Positions 1-6,101 of a stretch of DNA of 11,158 bases are shown here, one piece after another (the stretch's first letter is position 1; every line of letters starts with the position of its first letter). The DNA lies in contig JAHHSF010000032.1 in NCBI GenBank assembly GCA_020025375.1, positions 1 to 11,158 of the forward strand, given 5' to 3'. Source of the stretch: Oscillospiraceae bacterium. GTDB lineage: Bacteria > Bacillota > Clostridia > Oscillospirales > Oscillospiraceae. The notes beneath the pieces were generated by a model, which searched no databases, was not told where the DNA came from, and saw nothing but the letters and a program-made list of their open reading frames with translations. The translations under genes were made by a program, and so were the position numbers.

Positions 1-34
1 TTGGGCTGTACCGTATCTTTTTTATGCGATAAAA

Positions 35-66
35 CAGCAGGTGCCGAAAAATCTCGACACCTGCTG
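35..66 (-). terminator. Hairpin, possible leftward (perhaps bidirectional) terminator
   Basis: Perfect 9-bp arms CAGCAGGTG (35-43) and CACCTGCTG (58-66) enclose a 14-base loop. The stem extends inward with one wobble if transcribed on the - strand. On the - strand it is followed by TTTTATC, and on the + strand by ATCTTTTCTT. It could end transcription from the XRE gene at 296-670, although 230 bases separate them, or a + strand gene left of the window. Confidence 0.5.
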
Positions 67-97
67 ATCTTTTCTTATACGCCTTCCTGCGGAGATT

Positions 98-115
98 TTA
101 GGAGCCCGCTCCTAA
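98..115. repeat. 18-bp palindrome, candidate protein-binding site
   Basis: TTAGGAGC and GCTCCTAA form 8-bp perfect arms around a central CC. The two-base centre is too short for a normal RNA hairpin loop, so a dimeric DNA-binding protein site is more natural than a terminator. No adjacent promoter is clear. Function is unknown. Confidence 0.4.
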
Positions 116-295
116 CGATTGCACCGTTTTACGACTCATGGGAGTATAAACGGTATGCTCGCCATGATGATACAGGCGCTTTCTCCTTGAACCCTTGCTA
201 TGCTTATTATTCTTTCAGATTCTATACTCGTTGCTCTTATGACTATGAATTCCAATTTTCTAAGTGCTAGAAATATTGGAATAGGGTGAACAGAT

Positions 296-670
296 TTAAG
301 TGTTGTCTTCTTTGCTGCCGTCCTTGACCTGACTCAAAATATCTTCGACGGCTACATCATACAGCTTTGCCAAAGCGATTAAATTAGACATGCTGGGATC
401 GCTTGCGCCGCTTTCCCATTTGGATACGGCTTGACGGCTGACACCTAGTCTTTCTGCCACAAATTCCTGGGTCATCTTGCATCGGATTCTGTGTTCTTTC
501 AAAACATCTCCCAACGCTTTTTTTACGCTGTTTTTTTCTTCTCGTGCTTCCTTACTGCCGATGTACTTTTTTAATGCCCTGCAAAGTAAGACAAACAGAT
601 AGACGATTCCGGAAAAAATCGCAATCATGATCGGCAGGACAACGATAAACATAATAATAGTAGTTTTCAT
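296..670 (-). CDS. Membrane-anchored XRE-family helix-turn-helix regulator
   Basis: This 124-residue protein has one hydrophobic segment at about residues 4-32, a charged linker (33-52), and an XRE/Cro-type HTH at about 54-110. Typical XRE motifs are visible: KMTQEFVAERLGVSRQAVSKWE, split here as MTQEFVAERLG (66-76) and VSRQAVSKWESG (77-88), then LIALAKLYDVAVEDIL (97-112). The positive residues after the hydrophobic segment suggest the HTH lies in the cytoplasm, tethered to the membrane. Such proteins usually act as repressors or sense membrane-proximal signals. The ATG start is preceded by GAAAGGG. It is a lone gene, AT-rich compared with the genes to its right, and its target is not evident. 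Family assignment is firm; membrane tethering is inferred from hydrophobicity alone. Confidence 0.85.
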   Translation of the reverse strand: MKTTIIMFIVVLPIMIAIFSGIVYLFVLLCRALKKYIGSKEAREEKNSVKKALGDVLKEHRIRCKMTQEFVAERLGVSRQAVSKWESGASDPSMSNLIALAKLYDVAVEDILSQVKDGSKEDNT

Positions 671-702
671 ATTAGACGCCCTTTCTCTTTTATGGTAGCT
701 AT

Positions 703-754
703 ATCATACTGAAAAAGGTGAAGTTGCTCTACCAACTATCCTGCTACTTTCAGT
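703..754 (-). promoter_or_regulatory. Putative promoter/operator of the XRE gene with nested inverted repeats
   Basis: On the - strand a -10-like TATGAT (703-708) lies about 33 bases before the XRE start, with no good -35 at 17 bases. Two nearly concentric inverted repeats surround the site: ACTGAAA (708-714) with TTTCAGT (748-754), and AGTTG (722-726) with CAACT (733-737). The outer left arm touches the -10 element. This layout would suit an autoregulatory operator, but no binding is shown. Confidence 0.4.
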
Positions 755-918
755 TGCATCATCTAATCCAGGCTTAAATGTATGAGTGCTAGAATAATTT
801 TGATAGGTCTAACACTTTACTTTCTCAATATTATATCATCGTCTGCTGAATTTGCTAACTATTTCAGGAGCCGTGTGATTACCAGTTGCGAAGGTGGGGG
901 ATTCTCCCACTGTCGGAT

Positions 919-952
919 AAAAACCAGGGGCAATCCCGAAGGATCGCCCCTG
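919..952 (-). terminator. Intrinsic terminator with UUCG tetraloop, downstream of the amidohydrolase gene
   Basis: Read on the - strand, a 12-bp stem begins CAGGGGCGATCC, closes a TTCG tetraloop, and is followed by one G and TTTTT. A single G-U wobble exists only in the - strand RNA; on the + strand the same position is an A/C mismatch. This shows leftward orientation. It lies about 110 bases past the amidohydrolase stop codon at 1065. Confidence 0.85.
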
Positions 953-1064
953 ACAGGTGGTTAAGTGTAAATCAGTTCGGCATTACCAGATGAAAGCGTT
1001 TTCGTGTTTTCTGAATTACTTCCTTATCTGGCGTATGCAAAGGGGCGGCACGCTTTTTTGCGTT

Positions 1065-2333
1065 TTACAGGTCCTTTCCCAAATCGACCACCTTGCCGCC
1101 CTTCATCACGAAGGAGCACTCAGACAAGGCCTCGTGGTCGGTGAGCAAATCCCTTCCCCACCCCGCCAAATCAGCCATCTGTCCGGGAGCAATGGAGCCC
1201 AGCTCAGGCCGGCGGAGTATCTTGGCGTTGTCGCTGGTGGCGGCCACCAGGGTCCGCAACGCTGGGATACCACTGTCCCGCCAGGCCTTGAACTCCCGCC
1301 AGCAGTCGTAGTTGGGATAGAGGCTCACAATATCGGTACCGTAGCCCACCAGCAGATCACTGTGGAGAATCATGTCCACCAGCACGCACCGGCCCTCCTT
1401 CAGTTTTTCGGCGTAGTGGAGGAGCTTGGCCCGGAACTCCGGGGGCTTTTTCGCCAGCATGGCCTCGTCCCCCCGGATGATTTCCTCATAGGGCACGAAG
1501 GTTGGAACCACATAGGCCCCCTTGGACCGCATGAGCTCCGCCGTCTCCCGGTCGATCATGGAGGCGTGCTCCACCCCCGTGATTCCCAGGTTCACCAAAA
1601 GGGATACCATTTCGGCGCTGTAGACGTGGGCGGTGGTGGGCTTGCCCAGATGCCGGGCCACGTCCAGGACCGCCCTTATCTCGTCCTCCTCCAGCTGCAT
1701 TTCCTCCGGTCCGTCGTTGGGGGAGGCGAAGCCGCCGGTGGCCATGAGCTTCACCACATCGGCCCCGTACTTGATCTCCCGCCGGGCGGCCGCCCGGGCA
1801 AAGTCCACCCCAGTGCCGATATTGGGGTAAAGCCCCTGCATGGCCTCGGCCAGGATCGGGTTGGCACGGAAATAGGTGGAAGCATCTGTGTGGGAGCCGG
1901 GAGCGTTGATGGAGTGGGCCACCACCACCAGCCGGGAGGCCTCGAAGAGGCCCTCGTCGATGGCCCGCTTCACGTCCACCGCTCCGAAGGAGCTGATCTT
2001 CCCTCCGGCGTGGCGCACGGTGGTAAAGCCCCGCTTCAGCGACTGCCGGGCATTGTAGAGGAGGGTCAGGGTCTTTTTCTCGTCAGAGGCGGTAAAACGG
2101 GCCATGGGTCCCCCTGTCTGGTTTGAGAGAAAGTCAAAGTGGACATGGGCGTCGATTAGTCCGGGGGTCACAGTGAGATGGGACAGGTCAATGACCTCCG
2201 CGTCCGGGGGGCAGGCTAAGTCCTCCCCCACTGCCATGATGCGGTCCCCCTCCACAAGGATTCGGACGTTTTCCCTCAGTTCCTGGCGAAGCCCATCGAA
2301 ACAGGCCCCGCAGATCACATAGCTTTTCTTCAC
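1065..2333 (-). CDS. Metal-dependent amidohydrolase (imidazolonepropionase/prolidase-like subgroup)
   Basis: This is a complete 422-residue cytoplasmic member of the amidohydrolase superfamily, a TIM barrel with a flanking beta-sandwich. Metal-site residues appear in order: H63 and H65 in DAHVHFD, K195 in VVKLMATGG (the usual carboxylated lysine), H236 in TTAHVYS, H256 in GVEHASM, and D334 in GYGTD. The C-terminal GSIAPGQMADLAGW segment is typical of the family. Sequence style resembles the group annotated as imidazolonepropionase-related amidohydrolases or Xaa-Pro dipeptidases, whose members hydrolyse cyclic amides or N-acyl and dipeptide bonds. The actual substrate cannot be read here. The start is GTG with GGGAGG 8 bases upstream. 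It has its own promoter and terminator, so it is probably monocistronic. No hut genes accompany it, which argues against calling it HutI. Confidence 0.88.
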   Translation of the reverse strand: MKKSYVICGACFDGLRQELRENVRILVEGDRIMAVGEDLACPPDAEVIDLSHLTVTPGLIDAHVHFDFLSNQTGGPMARFTASDEKKTLTLLYNARQSLKRGFTTVRHAGGKISSFGAVDVKRAIDEGLFEASRLVVVAHSINAPGSHTDASTYFRANPILAEAMQGLYPNIGTGVDFARAAARREIKYGADVVKLMATGGFASPNDGPEEMQLEEDEIRAVLDVARHLGKPTTAHVYSAEMVSLLVNLGITGVEHASMIDRETAELMRSKGAYVVPTFVPYEEIIRGDEAMLAKKPPEFRAKLLHYAEKLKEGRCVLVDMILHSDLLVGYGTDIVSLYPNYDCWREFKAWRDSGIPALRTLVAATSDNAKILRRPELGSIAPGQMADLAGWGRDLLTDHEALSECSFVMKGGKVVDLGKDL

Positions 2334-2368
2334 AGCGCTTCCCTCCCTGATGGTATTCCATTTTTCTC

Positions 2369-2397
2369 ATCTTAGCATTGCCCCCCTCCCTTGTCAA
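2369..2397 (-). promoter_or_regulatory. Sigma-A-type promoter of the amidohydrolase gene
   Basis: On the - strand TTGACA (2392-2397) and TAAGAT (2369-2374) are separated by exactly 17 bases. The start codon follows about 35 bases downstream, after a GGGAGG ribosome binding site. The purine-rich spacer contains a run of six G. Confidence 0.75.
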
Positions 2398-2417
2398 CTC
2401 AAGTGGTGCAGGAAGTC

Positions 2418-2461
2418 AAAAAAGCTCTGCCGGAAACCCTCAGTTCCCGGCGGAGCTTTTT
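2418..2461. terminator. Bidirectional intrinsic terminator after the two-component operon
   Basis: Arms AAAAAGCTC-T-GCCGG (from 2419) and CCGGC-G-GAGCTTTTT (ending 2461) form a strong stem with a 13-base loop. A and T runs flank it on both sides, so it can stop transcription either way. It lies just past the response regulator stop codon at 2474 and upstream of the amidohydrolase promoter, isolating the two units. Confidence 0.85.
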
Positions 2462-2473
2462 ATTTCTCCCGCG

Positions 2474-3172
2474 CTATTCCTGACACATCCGGTAGCCCAC
2501 GCCCAGCTCATTGATGATATATCGGTTTTCTCCCGGCTTGGAGCCCATCTTTTTTCGGATATTTGCCATATTGACCTGCAATTTTTTCACGCTCCCCTGG
2601 TCCGAGCCGCCCCACACAGCCCGGATGATGGCGGAGTAGGTCATCATCTTTCCGGCGTGCTCGGCCAGCACCGCCAGGATATTGTACTCTGTCTGGGTAA
2701 AGCGGACCTCCTTCCCAGCGATGGTCACCCGGCGCTTTTCATGGTCGATTTCCAGATCCCCCATGGTGAACCGCCCTCCAGGCAGGCCCTCCGGCCCGCT
2801 CCGGCTGTCCCGCAGGGCCACCCGCACCCGGGCCAACAGTTCCGAAATGCCGAAGGGTTTGGTGACGTAATCGTTGGCCCCCAGGTCCAGGGCGTACACC
2901 TTGTCCAACTCCTGGGTCCGGGCCGAGAGAACCAGGATAGGGATCGCCGAAGCCGCCCGAATCTCCCGGATCAGCTCCAGCCCATCCATGTCTGGCAGAC
3001 CCAGATCCAGAATCACCAGATCGGGCAGGTGGGAGTGAAACAGCAGGCTGGCCTGGGCCCCGGTCTTTGCCGGGATGACCTGATAGGCGTTTGCCTCCAT
3101 GATGGTCTGCACGAAGTCCCGGATGTTCTCCTCGTCCTCCACCAGGAGAATCTTGTATTTATTGTTGCTCAT
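2474..3172 (-). CDS. OmpR/KdpE-type response regulator
   Basis: This 232-residue protein has a receiver domain (about 5-118) and a C-terminal winged-helix DNA-binding domain (about 132-230). The acidic cluster EDEE lies at 12-15, the phosphoacceptor is D56 in LVILDLGLPDMDG, and the conserved residues S83 and K105 (VTKPF) are present. The C-terminal TQTEYNILAVLAEHAGK and VNMANIRKKM segments match the KdpE branch. The chosen ATG overlaps the kinase stop as ATGA, giving translational coupling; a longer frame upstream would lie inside the kinase gene and has a low-complexity, non-family N-terminus. The typical targets of KdpE are potassium pump genes, but none is in this window. The partner is the adjacent kinase. 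Confidence 0.93.
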   Translation of the reverse strand: MSNNKYKILLVEDEENIRDFVQTIMEANAYQVIPAKTGAQASLLFHSHLPDLVILDLGLPDMDGLELIREIRAASAIPILVLSARTQELDKVYALDLGANDYVTKPFGISELLARVRVALRDSRSGPEGLPGGRFTMGDLEIDHEKRRVTIAGKEVRFTQTEYNILAVLAEHAGKMMTYSAIIRAVWGGSDQGSVKKLQVNMANIRKKMGSKPGENRYIINELGVGYRMCQE

Positions 3173-4227
3173 TCCTCTGTCTCCTCCATTTTCAGGGCAA
3201 AGCGGAACAAGGCCCCGCCCTCCTTCCGGTTCTCCGCCTCCAACACGCCCCCGTGGGCTCGGACGATGGTAGCGCATACCGACAGGCCAATGCCCATGTT
3301 GCTTCGCTGGCTGTCCGCCGGTGTATCAATAGGGTCCAGATACCCGGCAAAAAGATTCTCTATCCGCTCCTTTGGAATACCGCACCCATTGTCCGCAATT
3401 TCAAAGACCGCCTTGTCCCCCTCTGTATGGACCGCGAGGGAGAGCCAGGTCATTCCCCGGGCGTGGAAAACGGCGTTTTCCAACAGATTGACCAGTACCT
3501 GCTCCATAAGGATCCCATCCATAGGGATGCTGATGAAGTCCCCGGGGATGTTTACTGTCACCGGCTGGCCGGGATACCGCTTCCGAAACTTCACCAGGGT
3601 GGCGTCGATGAGCTCCTCCAGCACAGTGGGGGTCTTTATGACCCGGACCCGCTCCCCGCCAATGCGGGTCACCGACAAAAGGTTCTCCACCATGCGGATG
3701 AGCCACTGGGAATCCTTCCGAACCTCCTCCAGCATCTTGAGCTGGCGCTCCCTGGGCAGCTCATCGTAGTTCTCCATGAGCACCGAGACCGAACCGTCGA
3801 TGGAGGTCAGGGGGGTACGCAGGTCGTGGGATACTGCCCGCAGGAGATTTGCCCGCATTTTCTCCCGCTCCACCTCAGCCCGCACCTTCTCCTGCTCCTT
3901 GATTTTGGCGGTGAGGGTCCCGGTGACGATGGCCACCGTGAGCATGACCACGGCAGAAAACAGGTTTTCCGGCAGAGAGAAGTTGAAGGCATAATAAGGA
4001 AAGGTAAAGGCGTAATTCACTGCGAACACGCTGAGCAGGGACGCCAATATCCCCCACAGATAGCCCTGGGTCCACAGGGAGACGAGAAAGGTGCCCAGCA
4101 CGAAGATCATGGGAATCAGTGCATCAATGTCAAAATACTCCTGAAAGAGTAGGCTGATCCCGAAGGCCGCCGCCACCATCAGAAGGGTCCGCACGCCGTC
4201 CTTACCATACGCCGCCGCCCGCTTCAT
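3169..4227 (-). CDS. KdpD-like sensor histidine kinase, short form with DUF4118 membrane domain
   Basis: This 352-residue kinase begins with a four-helix DUF4118 membrane domain (about 12-107). A short coiled segment follows (108-126), then HisKA with phosphoacceptor H134 in SHDLRTPL, and HATPase with the N box NLLENA (247-252), DNGCGIP (279-285) and GIGLSV (312-317). Full KdpD proteins are near 900 residues and carry N-terminal KdpD and universal-stress-like domains; both are absent here, so the input signal may differ from classical potassium sensing. The start at 4227 is chosen because GGAAAGGAGGA stands right before it; an in-frame ATG 17 codons upstream lacks such a site and the family N-terminus. 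It is the first gene of a two-gene operon, overlapping the regulator by 4 bases. Confidence 0.92.
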   Translation of the reverse strand: MKRAAAYGKDGVRTLLMVAAAFGISLLFQEYFDIDALIPMIFVLGTFLVSLWTQGYLWGILASLLSVFAVNYAFTFPYYAFNFSLPENLFSAVVMLTVAIVTGTLTAKIKEQEKVRAEVEREKMRANLLRAVSHDLRTPLTSIDGSVSVLMENYDELPRERQLKMLEEVRKDSQWLIRMVENLLSVTRIGGERVRVIKTPTVLEELIDATLVKFRKRYPGQPVTVNIPGDFISIPMDGILMEQVLVNLLENAVFHARGMTWLSLAVHTEGDKAVFEIADNGCGIPKERIENLFAGYLDPIDTPADSQRSNMGIGLSVCATIVRAHGGVLEAENRKEGGALFRFALKMEETEE

Positions 4228-4460
4228 CGTCCTCCTCCTTTCCGGTTTTCCCTTACGCTCCACACAATGATACCACAAAAGGCCTGTTTTTTCCTCCTCA
4301 CTGTACCATGTTTCCGGCTAAGATGCGGCAAAGATTTTCTCTCCGCCCCGCAGGCCATCTGTCCAACGTCCCCAAGGAAGCGCGCCCTCTTTTTCCTTCC
4401 ACGCCCACCAAATCGGCCGGTCTCCAGGCCCTTCTTATCCATTTCTTAGCCGTCCTGTCG

Positions 4461-4489
4461 TTGACAAAAGCCAGCCGCGGTGGTAGGTT
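4461..4489 (+). promoter_or_regulatory. Putative promoter of the NSS transporter gene
   Basis: A perfect -35 TTGACA (4461-4466) is followed after 17 bases by TAGGTT (4484-4489), a weak -10. Transcription from here would give a leader of about 155 bases before the ATG. Confidence 0.55.
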
Positions 4490-4554
4490 AATATCGCAAA
4501 TTCAAGCAAGAAAGCGAGGTGAAAATAGGGCATATTGCACAATCGATACTGTCC

Positions 4555-4630
4555 GCCAGTCGCTCTGGCCCATAAAGAAACCGTGCCAACGATGACCGGG
4601 GTATCTCAAAACGAAGGGTGCGGCGCACCC
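4555..4630 (+). promoter_or_regulatory. Structured leader hairpins ahead of the NSS transporter
   Basis: Two hairpins are visible in the transcript: GCCAG/CTGGC (4555-4559 with 4565-4569, five-base loop) and GGGTGC/GCACCC (4616-4621 with 4625-4630, three-base loop). The second ends four bases before the AAAGGAG ribosome binding site. Neither is followed by a U-run, so neither is a terminator. They may regulate initiation or belong to an unrecognised RNA element. I could not match the leader to glycine, lysine or T-box consensus features. Confidence 0.35.
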
Positions 4631-4652
4631 AATCAAAGGAGTGTTTGAGAGT

Positions 4653-5999
4653 ATGAGCAACCAAACCCAGACTTTGGAAAACCGCGACGGTTTCAGCAGT
4701 AAGCTAGGCTTTATCCTCGCCTGCGTCGGCTCCGCCGTGGGCATGGGTAATATCTGGCTCTTCCCTGTCCGCATGGCCACCTATGGCGGCGCGTTCCTCC
4801 TTGTATATCTGATTTTTGATGTGATCCTCGGCCTGTCCGGCGTAATTGGCGAAATGAGTTTCGGCCGGGCCGCCCGCAACGGTCCCGTGGGTGCCTTCGG
4901 CACCGCCGCCGCCTCCCGCGGGGAGAGCAAGCGGAAGATCGGCCAGATTGTAGGTGGCCTTCCCATGGTGGGCGCCCTGATGCTGGCCATCGGCTACTCC
5001 GTCGTGGTGGGCTGGATCTTTAAGTACACCTTTGGTTCCTTCACCGGCTCCGTCCTGGCCCCCACCGATGTGGCAGGCTTCGGTGCCGCCTTTGACTCCA
5101 CCGCCAGCTCCTTCGGCAACAATATGTGGCTCATCATTGCCCTCGTCGTCACCTTCGCCATCATGACCCTGGGAATTTCCGGGGGTATTGAGAAGGCCAA
5201 CAAGATTATGATCCCCCTCTTCTACGTCATGTTCATTGGCCTGGCCATCTATGTGGCTTTCCAGCCCGGTGCCGCTTCCGGCTATCAGTGGATGTTCACC
5301 ATCGACCCCGAGCAGTTCAAGGACCCCATGATGTATGTGTACGCTCTGGGCCAGTCCTTCTTCTCCCTGTCCCTGGCCGGTAACGGCACCGTCATCTACG
5401 GCTCCTACCTGTCCGACAAGGAGGACGTGGTAAGCTCCGCCCTCATCACCGCCGTCTTTGACACCTGTGCCGCCATGCTGGCCGCCCTGGTCATCATCCC
5501 CGCCATGGCCACCACCGGTGCCGAGCTCACCAGCGGCGGCCCCGGCCTCATGTTCGTCTCCCTGCCCCATCTGTTCTCCGGCATGCCCGGCGGCCAGCTT
5601 GTCATGATCATCTTCTTCGTGGCCGTTCTCTTCGCTGGCCTGACTTCTCTGGTCAACCTGTTTGAGGCTCCCATCGCCACCCTCCAGGACAACCTGAAGT
5701 TCAGCCGTTCCAAGGCCGTTATCGTCATCGCCGCACTGGGCGTGGTCGTGTCTCTGTGCATCCAGGGCATCGTGTCCGACTGGATGGACTTCGTCTCCAT
5801 TTACATCTGCCCCTTGGGTGCCGGTCTGGCCGGTATCTTCTTCGCCTGGGTCTGGGGCAAGAAGGCCGTGGAAGACGCCGTCTCCACTGGCCGCAAGAGC
5901 CCCATCGGCAGCTGGTACTACCCCCTGTACAAGTGGGTATTCTGCGGGCTGACCATGATTGTCTTTGTCGCCGGCATCGTTTTCGGCGGGATCGGCTAA
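4653..5999 (+). CDS. Neurotransmitter:sodium symporter (NSS) family amino acid transporter
   Basis: This 448-residue inner-membrane carrier is in the size range of bacterial NSS proteins such as LeuT, TnaT and MhsT, which import amino acids with sodium. The first helix has GSAVGMGNIWLFP (26-38), the unwound sodium- and substrate-binding segment of the family. Helix 2 has GEMSFGR (66-72). The central GGIEKANKIMIPLFY loop-helix is also typical. Hydrophobic segments run to the C-terminus, consistent with about 11 helices. The ATG at 4653 is preferred over a GTG 12 bases upstream because that GTG directly abuts the AAAGGAG ribosome binding site with no spacing. The gene stands alone, divergent from the kinase and convergent with the flavodiiron gene. 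Substrate is unknown; no tryptophanase or other clue is adjacent. Confidence 0.93.
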   Translation: MSNQTQTLENRDGFSSKLGFILACVGSAVGMGNIWLFPVRMATYGGAFLLVYLIFDVILGLSGVIGEMSFGRAARNGPVGAFGTAAASRGESKRKIGQIVGGLPMVGALMLAIGYSVVVGWIFKYTFGSFTGSVLAPTDVAGFGAAFDSTASSFGNNMWLIIALVVTFAIMTLGISGGIEKANKIMIPLFYVMFIGLAIYVAFQPGAASGYQWMFTIDPEQFKDPMMYVYALGQSFFSLSLAGNGTVIYGSYLSDKEDVVSSALITAVFDTCAAMLAALVIIPAMATTGAELTSGGPGLMFVSLPHLFSGMPGGQLVMIIFFVAVLFAGLTSLVNLFEAPIATLQDNLKFSRSKAVIVIAALGVVVSLCIQGIVSDWMDFVSIYICPLGAGLAGIFFAWVWGKKAVEDAVSTGRKSPIGSWYYPLYKWVFCGLTMIVFVAGIVFGGIG

Positions 6000-6042
6000 C
6001 AGCGACACACTCTCTTTTCTTTACGTTCTCCAATCTTTCATA

Positions 6043-6087
6043 CGGACAAAGCGGCCAGCCCCTCGGGGCCGGCCGCTTTGTCCGTTT
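6043..6087. terminator. Strong hairpin terminator between convergent genes
   Basis: Arms CGGACAAAGCGGCC (6043-6056) and GGCCGCTTTGTCCG (6071-6084) form a 14-bp perfect stem, with a further CCC/GGG pairing in the loop. The T-run is short (TTT on the + side). Its position between two convergent stop codons at 5999 and 6102 supports bidirectional termination. Confidence 0.75.
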
Positions 6088-6101
6088 CATGCTATCTTCT
6101 G

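Larger units (their letters stand above)
1..295. other. AT-rich stretch without a credible gene
   Basis: No convincing coding region is visible. An 89-codon frame starting at base 1 on the + strand has no recognisable domain and contains two strong dyads (35-66 and 98-115), so I do not call it. On the - strand only tiny frames of about 9 and 13 codons occur around 111-157, overlapping as ATGA; neither has a well-placed ribosome binding site. Composition is much more AT-rich than the region after about 950. It may be the flank of an acquired element lying to the left of the window. Confidence 0.5.
671..1064. other. Intergenic region between the XRE gene and the amidohydrolase gene
   Basis: This stretch has no supported gene. 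It holds the XRE promoter/operator region, a small hairpin with arms GTGGG (894-898) and CCCAC (906-910), and the UUCG terminator at 919-952. A 60-codon + strand frame (782-964) has no recognisable domain and runs through both hairpins, so it is not called. Composition shifts from AT-rich to GC-rich across this interval. Confidence 0.6.
4228..4652. other. Divergent intergenic region between the kinase and the NSS transporter
   Basis: No gene is supported in these 425 bases. Leftward, an extended -10-like TGGTATCAT (- strand, TATCAT at 4267-4272) sits about 40 bases before the kinase start without a good -35. Rightward, a promoter at 4461-4489 drives the transporter with a leader of about 160 bases. 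Overlapping 60-95-codon frames on both strands in 4224-4595 show no family resemblance and no good ribosome binding sites. The 4280-4455 part holds nothing else I can identify. Confidence 0.55.

Noticed and set aside
718..740. tRNA D-arm-like sequence on the - strand
   Set aside because: No anticodon arm, T-arm or acceptor stem can be found around it, so no tRNA gene is called.
864..879. GGAGCCGTGTGAT string resembling the start of group II intron domain V
   Set aside because: The required complementary ACGGTTC strand is absent downstream and no reverse transcriptase remnant is seen, so 13 bases are not enough.
957..2126. 389-codon + strand frame antisense to the amidohydrolase
   Set aside because: Low-complexity Gly/His/Pro composition without motifs; the - strand gene has all metal ligands plus promoter and terminator.
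1065..2333. Calling the amidohydrolase HutI (imidazolonepropionase)
   Set aside because: Family resemblance is only to the broader subgroup and no other histidine degradation gene is nearby, so no gene symbol is given.
4519..4575. 18-codon leader peptide (GTG start) before the transporter
   Set aside because: The GTG directly abuts a weak AGCGAG site, there is no run of one amino acid, and no attenuator hairpin with a U-run follows.
4704..6008. 434-codon frame antisense to the NSS transporter
   Set aside because: It mirrors the transporter codons, is extremely rich in Gly, Asp and His, and shows no domain. GC-rich genes commonly create such antisense frames.
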